A stretch of DNA of 5,329 bases from Lysobacterales bacterium (lineage in GTDB: Bacteria; Pseudomonadota; Gammaproteobacteria; Xanthomonadales; SZUA-36). The translations under genes and the position numbers were made by a program. Positions 1-5,329 of this stretch are shown piece by piece; the stretch's first letter is position 1, and each line of letters begins with the position of its first letter. Location of the stretch: positions 1 through 5,329 of the forward strand of contig JARFQZ010000304.1 in assembly GCA_029287515.1 (NCBI GenBank). The letters run 5' to 3'. Below the pieces are notes generated by a model. It was not told the origin of the DNA. It saw only the letters and a program-made list of their open reading frames with translations, and made no database searches.

Positions 1-191
1 AGCCGCTTCAGCGCCGACAGGAACTTCGAGGTCGCCCGGTCCAGAGAATTTTTTTCCAGCAGTTTCCACGCGATGAAAACATGCGCCTGGTGATCAAATG
101 CCTCCGGGTCCAGGGTCCCGGACTCGAAGGCCTCTACGGTCGGAAACCGCTCTTGGTCGCAGGTTGTCATCAGCTCCGCAGCGCCTTTCAT
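1..191 (-). CDS. Hypothetical protein with F-x-H-x-x-H motif, partial (C-terminus outside window)
   Basis: Reading leftward from an ATG at 191-189, the frame stays open for 63 codons to the window edge. The start overlaps the stop of the upstream RHH-like gene by four bases (ATGA), which suggests translational coupling and supports this start; a second ATG at codon 8 is possible. The visible part contains an acidic stretch (residues 20-31) and then FDHQAHVFIAW (residues 32-42), with His34 and His37 in an HxxH arrangement, followed by a likely amphipathic helix. From memory this resembles the start of a widespread uncharacterised bacterial family with F-x-H-x-x-H followed by AW, but I know no assigned function. 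The histidines could bind metal or act in catalysis; this is inference. No signal peptide or membrane segment is visible. The C-terminal part is missing only because the window ends. Confidence 0.7.
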   Translation of the reverse strand, partial: MKGAAELMTTCDQERFPTVEAFESGTLDPEAFDHQAHVFIAWKLLEKNSLDRATSKFLSALKR

Positions 192-442
192 TGATTGATC
201 TCCTTCAGCTTGTGGCTGTCGGCAGCCGTCAGTTCGCAACCATAAACCTGCTTCAGGTTATCTATAACTTCGCACGTGGCCTCTGAAAAGGGTGCTTTGC
301 CTTCAAAACTGTGCAGCACGATGCCTTCCAGCAAGTCGCCCAGCGACAGCTCGCAGTATTCCGCCAGCCCTTTCAAAACCTTGAGCAGCGATTTCTCAAT
401 GCGGACGCCTGTCTGGGTCCGTTCAACCAGTTTCTTTTCCAT
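188..442 (-). CDS. Small ribbon-helix-helix-like protein, 84 aa
   Basis: An 84-residue protein whose first part fits the ribbon-helix-helix (Arc/CopG-type) pattern: a short strand TGVRIE (residues 11-16), helix A from about 17 to 30 (KSLLKVLKGLAEYCE), a turn at ELSLGD, and helix B from about 34 to 46 (LLEGIVLHSFEG). A second part (about 52-84) contains YGCELTAADSHKL and has no function I recognise. RHH proteins usually bind palindromic DNA as dimers and often repress their own promoter. A purine-rich GAGAGAG (455-449) lies 6 bases before the ATG and can serve as the ribosome binding site. A candidate promoter and an inverted repeat lie just upstream. The stop overlaps the start of the next gene, so the two form an operon. 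The fold assignment comes from sequence pattern alone. An antitoxin role is conceivable, but the downstream gene does not resemble a known toxin. Confidence 0.75.
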   Translation of the reverse strand: MEKKLVERTQTGVRIEKSLLKVLKGLAEYCELSLGDLLEGIVLHSFEGKAPFSEATCEVIDNLKQVYGCELTAADSHKLKEINQ

Positions 443-469
443 GATGATCTCTCTCGTTGAAGTACAAAT

Positions 470-499
470 ATATTACCACGGTACATTGGTAACACTCAA
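470..499 (-). promoter_or_regulatory. Candidate sigma70-type promoter for the RHH-like operon
   Basis: On the minus strand, TTGAGT (499-494, 4 of 6 to TTGACA) is followed after 18 bases by TAATAT (475-470, 4 of 6 to TATAAT). A transcript would start near 463 and leave a leader of about 20 bases that includes the GAGAGAG ribosome binding site. The matches are moderate and there is no experimental evidence. The region is AT-rich compared with the flanking genes, which supports a promoter. Confidence 0.45.
473..492. promoter_or_regulatory. Perfect inverted repeat TTACCA-N8-TGGTAA, candidate operator
   Basis: TTACCA at 473-478 and TGGTAA at 487-492 are exact reverse complements around an 8-base spacer. 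The repeat occupies the -35/-10 spacer of the candidate minus-strand promoter and touches its -10 element. That is where a repressor site would sit. The adjacent gene encodes a small RHH-like protein, so autorepression is the simplest reading. It could also affect the divergent sixA-like gene. A six-base dyad can occur by chance. Confidence 0.4.
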
Positions 500-548
500 G
501 CGTAAAGACAGCATGTACTTTCCTCCCGTTCCGTTTATGATCATCCGC

Positions 549-1067
549 ATGACCAGGGAATTGCTGATACTTCGCCACGCCAAGTCCGACTGGGACACGG
601 GTGCCCGAACAGACTTTGAACGGCCTCTGGCCAGGCGGGGCCGCAATGCAGCGCCCCGGGTGGGGCGCTGGCTGAATGAGCGGGGACTGGTTCCCGATTA
701 CGTGGTCAGCTCACCTGCCGAACGTGCGAAACAGACGGCCATTCTCGTGTGTGAACAGATGGGCATACCGGCGGAAGACATCCACCTGGACCCGCGCATC
801 TACCATTCATCATCCGGCGCATTGCTCAACGTGCTGAATGAAAGCCCGCCAGAGGCTCAACGCGTGATGATTGCCGGTCACAACCCGGGATTGGAGATTC
901 TGTTGCAAAACCTGGTTATCGATGAGATTCCACCTCAGCCGGATTACAAACTGATGCCGACCGCCGCGGTGGCGCACCTGGAGATCCTTTCACCATGGCG
1001 TGATCTCGAAGGCGGCCTGGCCAGGTTGGTCAGCCTGACGCGTGCCAGGTCACTGAAAAATTATTGA
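549..1067 (+). CDS. sixA: SixA-like phosphohistidine phosphatase (histidine phosphatase superfamily)
   Basis: A 172-residue histidine phosphatase of the SixA branch. The N-terminal strand runs into LRHAKSDW (residues 8-15), where Arg9 and His10 are the catalytic RH pair; His10 would carry the phosphate. SSPAERAKQTA (54-64) holds the second conserved Arg, and AGHNPGLE (109-116) holds the second catalytic His111. Length is close to E. coli SixA (161 aa), which dephosphorylates phosphohistidine on phosphotransfer proteins such as ArcB and phosphotransferase components. The substrate here is unknown. The protein appears cytoplasmic, with no signal peptide. The start is uncertain: ATG 549 gives the family-like MTRELLILRHA, while in-frame ATGs at 537 and 513 add 4 or 12 residues, and none has a strong ribosome binding site. 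The frame is open much further upstream, but that stretch lies opposite the RHH-like gene. The gene ends one base before the convergent tpm stop. Confidence 0.9.
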   Translation: MTRELLILRHAKSDWDTGARTDFERPLARRGRNAAPRVGRWLNERGLVPDYVVSSPAERAKQTAILVCEQMGIPAEDIHLDPRIYHSSSGALLNVLNESPPEAQRVMIAGHNPGLEILLQNLVIDEIPPQPDYKLMPTAAVAHLEILSPWRDLEGGLARLVSLTRARSLKNY

Positions 1068-1068
1068 A

Positions 1069-1731
1069 TCAGGAACCCCTCTTCCGTAACAGGAAAACCT
1101 GCTCTTCCATTCGGGTCAGTCCTTTTTCACGGAATCGGGGCTCCTTTGAAAGACATTCTTCCTGCAGCAGATGCTCGACTTCGAAGGCACTGGAAAACAG
1201 TTCGTCCACCTCCTCTCCGGTCACGGAAAACGGAGGACCCTTCATTTCCTGCTGGGGGTACTCGAGAGTAATCAGCAATACAGGGGTCCCCTCGTCGACC
1301 AGTTGGGTGAAGTGCGCTGCATAAGTCGGACGCATGTCCGGCGGCAGTGCAATCAGCGCGGCCCGATCATAGACCGCATCCATCCGGGGTAAATCTCGCT
1401 GGGTTACCTTAAAAAAATCGGCGGCCCATATTTCAATCATCTGGCCACGATAAATTGTCATACCGGATGCAGTGATTCGTTCGAAGACCAGGTCATTCTC
1501 GGCAAAAAAATCTTCCGCCGCGCGCTCACTCAGCTCGATCCCGGTGACCCGGTATCCCTGCTCCGCCAGCCAAAGCATGTCAAGACTTTTGCCGCAGAGC
1601 GGCACCAGTATGTTAGCTCCGGGCTCAATGCCAAACCGGCCTGTAAAACGCTGCATGTGAGAATTGAACCCGGGCTGATGAAAACCGATCTCGCCCCTGT
1701 CCCACCGCTCATGCCAGAATTTCGCGCGCAT
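1069..1731 (-). CDS. tpm: Thiopurine S-methyltransferase (Tpm family)
   Basis: A 220-residue class I SAM-dependent methyltransferase that matches bacterial TPMT in length and motifs. It has the family N-terminus FWHERWDRGEIGFHQ (residues 5-19), the SAM-binding region ILVPLCGKSLDMLWLAEQGY (41-60) followed by VTGIELSE (62-69), the YDRAALIALPP signature (121-131), and PQQEMKGPPFSV (159-170) near the substrate side. TPMT transfers methyl from S-adenosylmethionine to aromatic thiols; characterised bacterial Tpm enzymes (Pseudomonas) also methylate selenium and tellurium compounds. The natural substrate is not known. The enzyme is cytoplasmic. The start at 1731 is chosen because AGGA (1743-1740) lies 8 bases upstream and the protein then begins as the family does; an ATG at 1788 would add 19 residues that lack family character. 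The gene is divergent from the aminotransferase and convergent with sixA. Confidence 0.93.
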   Translation of the reverse strand: MRAKFWHERWDRGEIGFHQPGFNSHMQRFTGRFGIEPGANILVPLCGKSLDMLWLAEQGYRVTGIELSERAAEDFFAENDLVFERITASGMTIYRGQMIEIWAADFFKVTQRDLPRMDAVYDRAALIALPPDMRPTYAAHFTQLVDEGTPVLLITLEYPQQEMKGPPFSVTGEEVDELFSSAFEVEHLLQEECLSKEPRFREKGLTRMEEQVFLLRKRGS

Positions 1732-1798
1732 CACTGATTTCCTGACCCTTCTGCCATCGGTCAATTGAACCTGTTTTTTGGGCACCATTCCAGCGCTT

Positions 1799-1844
1799 TG
1801 AGTGCTATTCTCATGAATCTGGTTTCAAATGAGAATCTTTATAT
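1799..1844. promoter_or_regulatory. Two Fur-box-like 7-1-7 sites upstream of the aminotransferase gene
   Basis: TGAGTGC-T-ATTCTCA (1799-1813) matches the Fur pattern TGAGAAT-N-ATTCTCA at 11 of 14 positions. TGAGAAT-C-TTTATAT (1830-1844) has one perfect half-site and a degenerate second half; the 19-base stretch 1825-1843 agrees with the classical E. coli Fur consensus at 13 of 19 positions. The site centres are 31 bases apart, about three helical turns, so two dimers would sit on the same face. The second site overlaps the ribosome binding site and start codon. This rests on consensus comparison by eye; iron regulation is inference. Confidence 0.35.
1807..1836 (+). repeat. 8-base inverted repeat ATTCTCAT-N14-ATGAGAAT
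   Basis: ATTCTCAT (1807-1814) and ATGAGAAT (1829-1836) are perfect reverse complements. In RNA they could form an 8-base-pair AU-rich stem with a 14-base loop. The right arm contains GAGAA (1831-1835), the presumed ribosome binding site for the ATG at 1843, so the stem would hide it. The same arms are Fur-type half-sites, so a DNA-binding role is an alternative explanation. Confidence 0.5.
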
Positions 1845-2979
1845 GCCCGGCTTGTTACCCGATGTAGATCCCGAAGGCCTGTTGGAATATTCCGTCGTCT
1901 TCACAGACCGATCTCTGAATCACATGTCCTGCGCCTTCCAGGAGGTGATGAACGACATTTCAGGCACTCTGAAATCCGTCTATAACGCCGATGCCGTGGT
2001 CGTCGTGCCCGGTGGCGGAACCTATGGCATGGAAGCGGTCGCGCGCCAGTTCGCCACGGACAGGAAATGCCTGGTGATCAGGAATGGATTCTTCAGTTTT
2101 CGCTGGTCGCAGATCCTGGACATGGGCTCTATTGCTTCAGACACGGTGGTGTTGAAAGCGCGAAAGACGGATAACGATCCCCAAGCACCCTTCAGTCCGG
2201 CGCCCGTCGATGAAGTGGTTGCACGCATTCAGGCCGAGCAACCCGGTGTCGTTTTTGCGCCTCATGTCGAGACCTCGGCCGGCATGCTGTTACCTGATGA
2301 CTACGTCCGGGCGGTGGCCGACGCCACTCACGCGGCTGGCGGTATTTTTGTACTCGACTGCATCGCGTCAGGGGAACTCTGGGTGGACATGAAGGCCAAT
2401 GGCGTGGACGTGCTGATCAGCGCTCCGCAGAAAGGGTGGAGTGCTTCGCCCTGTAGCGCCTTGGTGATGCTTGGCGAAAGGGCGCTCGAGGCTATCGGGC
2501 AAACCACCAGCACGAGTTTTGCCTGTGATCTGCGCAAATGGCTGGAAATCATGCAGGCCTATGAAAATGGAGGCCATGCGTATCATGCCACCATGCCCAC
2601 CGATGCACTCCGGACTTTCCGCGATACGATGAAGGAGACCGGCGAATACGGATTCGAGAAGGTCCGCGAGGAACAGATCGAGCTCGGGCGCCGGGTGCGT
2701 GAGTTGCTCGAAAGCAGGGGCATCAGGAGCGTGGCCGCGGCGGGCTTCCAGGCGCCGGGAGTCGTGGTCAGTTACACCGATGATCCTGGCATTCAGAACG
2801 GCAGCAAATTTCTGCAGCAGGGTCTTCAGATAGCAGCAGGCGTGCCGCTGATGTGTGATGAGCCGGCGGATTTCAGGTCGTTCAGATTGGGCCTGTTCGG
2901 CCTCGACAAGCTGCACAACATCGACCGGACGGTTGGGTATCTTGACGATGCGCTGTCCCGCATCCTGGAAAACGGATGA
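1843..2979 (+). CDS. Class V PLP-dependent aminotransferase (alanine-glyoxylate/serine-pyruvate type)
   Basis: A 378-residue fold-type I, class V aminotransferase. Visible features in order: the N-terminal GLLEYSVVFTDRSLNHMS (12-29), the PLP-phosphate loop PGGGTYGMEA (56-65), HVETSAGM (141-148), Asp172 in LDCIASGE, which would contact the pyridine nitrogen, and Lys197 in SAPQKGW, the expected Schiff-base lysine. RSFRLGLFG (345-353) supplies an Arg348 suitable for binding the substrate carboxylate. Family members move an amino group from alanine or serine to glyoxylate or pyruvate; the actual substrate pair cannot be read here. The protein is cytoplasmic and of usual length. I chose ATG 1843 because GAGAA lies 7 bases upstream and family members start near MPGLLPDVDP; ATG 1813 would add ten residues. 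It precedes the cytochrome-rhodanese gene by 76 bases. The upstream region carries the inverted repeat and the Fur-like sites. Confidence 0.9.
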   Translation: MPGLLPDVDPEGLLEYSVVFTDRSLNHMSCAFQEVMNDISGTLKSVYNADAVVVVPGGGTYGMEAVARQFATDRKCLVIRNGFFSFRWSQILDMGSIASDTVVLKARKTDNDPQAPFSPAPVDEVVARIQAEQPGVVFAPHVETSAGMLLPDDYVRAVADATHAAGGIFVLDCIASGELWVDMKANGVDVLISAPQKGWSASPCSALVMLGERALEAIGQTTSTSFACDLRKWLEIMQAYENGGHAYHATMPTDALRTFRDTMKETGEYGFEKVREEQIELGRRVRELLESRGIRSVAAAGFQAPGVVVSYTDDPGIQNGSKFLQQGLQIAAGVPLMCDEPADFRSFRLGLFGLDKLHNIDRTVGYLDDALSRILENG

Positions 2980-2999
2980 ATTCGCTGAAAACCCTGCAA

Positions 3000-3007
3000 T
3001 CACGTGA
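3000..3007. promoter_or_regulatory. 8-base palindrome TCACGTGA between aminotransferase and cytochrome genes
   Basis: A perfect uninterrupted 8-base palindrome sits 48 bases before the cytochrome-rhodanese start codon, in the only sizeable gap (2980-3055) of the plus-strand gene series. I see no convincing promoter or rho-independent terminator in this gap. It could be an operator or a chance palindrome; I cannot assign a regulator. Confidence 0.2.
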
Positions 3008-3055
3008 GGAAGATTTTTCTGGCATAGTTGGTTTTTGAGGCAGCAGAGGCAGATC

Positions 3056-4144
3056 ATGAGGAAACACATATTCCAGTCAGCCGCTATCATGGCCACTTTG
3101 TTGCTCTGCTGTCCTGCCCTGGCCATGGAAATGCCACCGATGGGCGAAGAAGAGAAAGCGGCGGCCGCCGCTGATTACCAGCAATATTGCTCCTTGTGCC
3201 ATGGCGCTGATCGCGAAGGCTACGCCAACGACGACGCGCCTTCCCTGCGCTCTGAATCGTTGATGCGTTCGGGTTATCCGACGCATATTCTCTACGCGGT
3301 GGCCTATGGCAGAAGGGGCACGCCGATGGGCGGCTATTTCGACGAGATCGGGGGACCATTGAACCGTACTGACCTATACCGCCTGATCCGCTGGCTGAAG
3401 GAGCAGGTCGGCGTTGATTTCATTGACCTGCCATTGGAGCCCGTCAGCGGGGATGTCGAGTTGGGCAGGGAAGTTTATGAACAGCACTGCGCAGTTTGCC
3501 ACGGTGAAAACGGCGAGGGAGACATCGGCCCGGCCATCGGCAATCCAGCCATGCTGGCGCTCACTACCGATGCCTTCTTGAAATACGCGATCGAAAACGG
3601 TCGTGACGGGACCCAGATGCCGTCGTTTACGGATACGCTCACCGTCGAGGAAATCAATGGCGTCACTGCTTTCCTGCGATCCCGGTCCAGTGGCTGGACG
3701 GTTGAAAAACCCGTCCTGCGATCTCCGCCACCCGTCGAGGAATACATACTCAATCCCGGCTCACCTGCGCCGGAATTCGAACTCAAGGACGGCACCTATG
3801 TCCTGTCCGAGGACCTGAACCGAGCGCTCGAGGAAAAGAGGCGTCTCGTGCTCCTCGACACGCGCGTGCCTTCGATGTGGCAAATGGCCAATATCGAGGG
3901 GTCTGTACCCATTCCGTATTATTCCGGAAATTTTGATGGCGTCGCGGAAGATCTGCCCACGGACGGCACCTGGATCGTGATCTACTGCGAGTGTCCCCGG
4001 GCCGCCGCCGAATCGGTGAATTTCAAGCTGCGGGAACGGGGATTCAAAAACACAGCTGTGCTCTGGGAGGGCATCCAGGGCTGGGTAGGCCTGGGTTACC
4101 CGGTATCGGTCGGTCAGAGCATCGCGTCGGAACCTTCACCCTGA
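3056..4144 (+). CDS. Exported diheme cytochrome c fused to a C-terminal rhodanese domain
   Basis: A 362-residue fusion protein. Residues 1-23 form a Sec signal peptide (MRKH, a hydrophobic core, then ALA before a probable cut), so the mature protein is periplasmic or at the outer face of the inner membrane. Two cytochrome c domains follow: CSLCH (45-49) with Met91 in TPMGGY as likely axial ligand, and CAVCH (145-149) with Met189 in QMPSF. A linker rich in Pro and Glu (about 215-240) leads to a rhodanese-like domain (about 240-352): LLDTR (266-270) is the first conserved strand, and WIVIYCECPRAAAES (306-320) is the active-site loop with Cys311 in the catalytic position. EGIQGW and GYPV complete the domain. 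The CxCP loop resembles the subgroup seen in rhodanese domains fused to DedA-type proteins, not the classic CxxGxR loop. Electron transfer coupled to sulfane sulfur handling is inference. AGAGG (3045-3049) lies 6 bases before the ATG. The AsmA gene follows after 21 bases. Confidence 0.92.
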   Translation: MRKHIFQSAAIMATLLLCCPALAMEMPPMGEEEKAAAAADYQQYCSLCHGADREGYANDDAPSLRSESLMRSGYPTHILYAVAYGRRGTPMGGYFDEIGGPLNRTDLYRLIRWLKEQVGVDFIDLPLEPVSGDVELGREVYEQHCAVCHGENGEGDIGPAIGNPAMLALTTDAFLKYAIENGRDGTQMPSFTDTLTVEEINGVTAFLRSRSSGWTVEKPVLRSPPPVEEYILNPGSPAPEFELKDGTYVLSEDLNRALEEKRRLVLLDTRVPSMWQMANIEGSVPIPYYSGNFDGVAEDLPTDGTWIVIYCECPRAAAESVNFKLRERGFKNTAVLWEGIQGWVGLGYPVSVGQSIASEPSP

Positions 4145-4165
4145 ACAGTAACTCCAGGAACCGAA

Positions 4166-5329
4166 ATGACCTGGAATGTCAGAAAAATTCTGCTGGGCAC
4201 GGCGCTTTCGCTGGTGATTCTGCTGGCCTGTTTCGGGCTGGGGCTGATACCCCTTAACCTGTTCTTCCTGAAAACCACGATTACGGAAACCGTACGCGAC
4301 CGTACCGGCGCCGAGCTGACTATCGAGGGCCCGTTAAGGCTGCAACTGGGCTGGCAGCCCAAACTGACGGCCCGAGAAGTTCTGGTCCGCTTGCCGGATG
4401 AATCCAATCCCCTGTCTGCCTCCATCAGGGATCTTTCCATTCAGACCCGACTGCCCAGCGTATGGCGCGGAGACATTGATCTGCAGAGCGCGACCGCCGA
4501 GGGCATTGTCATCAATCCGGGATCGGGAAATTTTGATGAATGGCTTCCGGAACAACTGCGCCTGGAAGCCGCTGCCCCGCTGAACGAGGACGTGAGCCTG
4601 GCGCTGAACGGGCGAGTCCGGGGTGAAGACTGGGCGATAAGCTTGAATGGCGCCAGCCTCGACATGCTGTTGCAAGCGACAAAGGAGTACCCGCTCACGG
4701 TCAACCTTGACCTGCCCGGTTCCGGCCTGGATTTCAATGGCGCCTTGCTCTTGCCATGGGATTCGCCGCGCATCGCCGGGCAGCTTGACGTGAAGTCCGC
4801 AGACTTGTCGTCTCTTCTCTTTCACATGGGCCAGGAAGTGCCGGGGTTGGGACAGCTTTCCCTGCGTTCCGGCATTGAGCTGGATGAATCGATAGTCGAA
4901 CTGAAGGGCCTGGAGGCGTCGCTGGATGACTTTTTTTTCACGCTGTCAGCCCTTGCCCGTGACTGGTCGACCAGGCCATGGTTTGAGATCTCGGCAGATG
5001 TCCCCGTGATCGACCCGGCCAGCCTGCCCGGCATGACGGGGGGATCGGCGGACTCCGGTTCTGATGCTGAGCTGGACCTGCAACCGCTGTTTGAACAGCT
5101 TGCTGAATTTGACGGGCAACTGGAATTGACCGTAGACCAGGTACACCATGCGGATTTTCCGGTTAAGGAACTCGCGGTCTCCGCAAACCTGGACAAAGGG
5201 CTACTGACCGTTAACAACGCCACGGCCTCGATTTCCGGTATCGATGTATCCGCTCAGGCTACCCTGGACACATCGGTGGCGTGTGCCCGGTTGGAGACTT
5301 CTCTCTGGATTCCGGAAATGGATCTCTCG
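4166..5329 (+). CDS. AsmA family protein, partial (C-terminus outside window)
   Basis: The frame from ATG 4166 is open for 388 codons to the window edge. AGGA (4156-4159) lies 6 bases upstream and supports the start. Residues 6-8 (RKI) precede one hydrophobic segment (about 9-35), a signal anchor in the inner membrane with the rest in the periplasm. Next comes the AsmA N-terminal signature: a helix with ITETVRDRTGAELTIEGPL (43-61) and RLQLGWQPKLTAREVLV (62-78). The remaining sequence is a series of short alternating strands with conserved Gly and Leu, typical of the long beta-groove of AsmA-like proteins. Relatives (AsmA, YhdP, TamB-like) are linked to outer-membrane assembly and lipid transport between membranes. 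Family members are commonly 600-1000 residues or more, so roughly half or more is missing. A run of eight T (4931-4938) encodes Phe-Phe-Phe and does not break the frame. It is probably co-transcribed with the cytochrome-rhodanese gene. Confidence 0.88.
   Translation, partial: MTWNVRKILLGTALSLVILLACFGLGLIPLNLFFLKTTITETVRDRTGAELTIEGPLRLQLGWQPKLTAREVLVRLPDESNPLSASIRDLSIQTRLPSVWRGDIDLQSATAEGIVINPGSGNFDEWLPEQLRLEAAAPLNEDVSLALNGRVRGEDWAISLNGASLDMLLQATKEYPLTVNLDLPGSGLDFNGALLLPWDSPRIAGQLDVKSADLSSLLFHMGQEVPGLGQLSLRSGIELDESIVELKGLEASLDDFFFTLSALARDWSTRPWFEISADVPVIDPASLPGMTGGSADSGSDAELDLQPLFEQLAEFDGQLELTVDQVHHADFPVKELAVSANLDKGLLTVNNATASISGIDVSAQATLDTSVACARLETSLWIPEMDLS

Noticed and set aside
276..548. 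Long upstream extension of the sixA frame (about 90 extra codons)
   Set aside because: It lies opposite the RHH-like gene, has no family similarity, and the histidine phosphatase domain begins only at LLILRHA; the open frame is incidental.
1732..1788. Extended start of tpm at 1788
   Set aside because: The extra 19 residues lack family character, and the ATG at 1731 has an AGGA at good spacing and gives the typical TPMT N-terminus.
2980..3055. Rho-independent terminator after the aminotransferase
   Set aside because: T-rich stretches are present near 3013 and 3032, but I find no stable GC stem directly before them.
2368..3126. 252-codon open frame on the minus strand opposite the aminotransferase
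   Set aside because: The plus-strand gene has clear PLP motifs through this stretch; the minus frame shows no recognisable domain and looks like a shadow of GC-rich codon use.
4334..4825. 163-codon open frame on the minus strand opposite the AsmA gene
   Set aside because: The plus strand carries the AsmA signature in one continuous frame with a good ribosome binding site; the antisense frame has no recognisable features.
4931..4938. Run of eight T in the AsmA gene as a phase-variation or frameshift site
   Set aside because: The frame is intact across it and encodes three Phe; similar seven-base runs occur in the tpm gene (1504-1510) and near position 50, so it is not special to this gene.

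Overview
The window carries seven protein genes, two of them cut by its edges, and no RNA genes, insertion sequences or CRISPR. It looks like a chromosomal segment of a moderately GC-rich Gammaproteobacterium. The basis is family knowledge only: a bacterial thiopurine methyltransferase (Tpm), an AsmA-type envelope protein, a SixA-like phosphatase and Fur-like half-sites occur together mainly in that class. I cannot fix the genus; an environmental or marine lineage with c-type cytochromes fits.

Layout. Positions 1-442, minus strand: a small ribbon-helix-helix-like protein, followed with a 4-base overlap by an unnamed protein that runs off the left edge. Positions 443-548: a divergent control region. 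On the minus strand a sigma70-like promoter has a perfect inverted repeat filling its spacer, so the small RHH-like protein may repress its own operon. Positions 549-1067, plus: SixA-like phosphohistidine phosphatase. Positions 1069-1731, minus: thiopurine S-methyltransferase, convergent with sixA and only one base away. Positions 1732-1842: a divergent region with Fur-like half-sites and an inverted repeat reaching the ribosome binding site of the next gene. Positions 1843-2979, plus: class V PLP aminotransferase. Positions 3056-4144, plus: an exported diheme cytochrome c fused to a C-terminal rhodanese domain. Positions 4166-5329, plus: the N-terminal part of an AsmA-family protein, open at the right edge.

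How the genes may work together. The last three plus-strand genes are co-oriented. The cytochrome-rhodanese and AsmA genes are 21 bases apart and are probably co-transcribed; the aminotransferase lies 76 bases upstream and may or may not share the transcript. The most unusual product is the periplasmic diheme cytochrome-rhodanese fusion, which suggests electron transfer linked to handling of sulfane sulfur, although its substrate cannot be read from the sequence. The other genes look like ordinary metabolic or housekeeping functions. I see no clear sign of a defence system or a mobile element.
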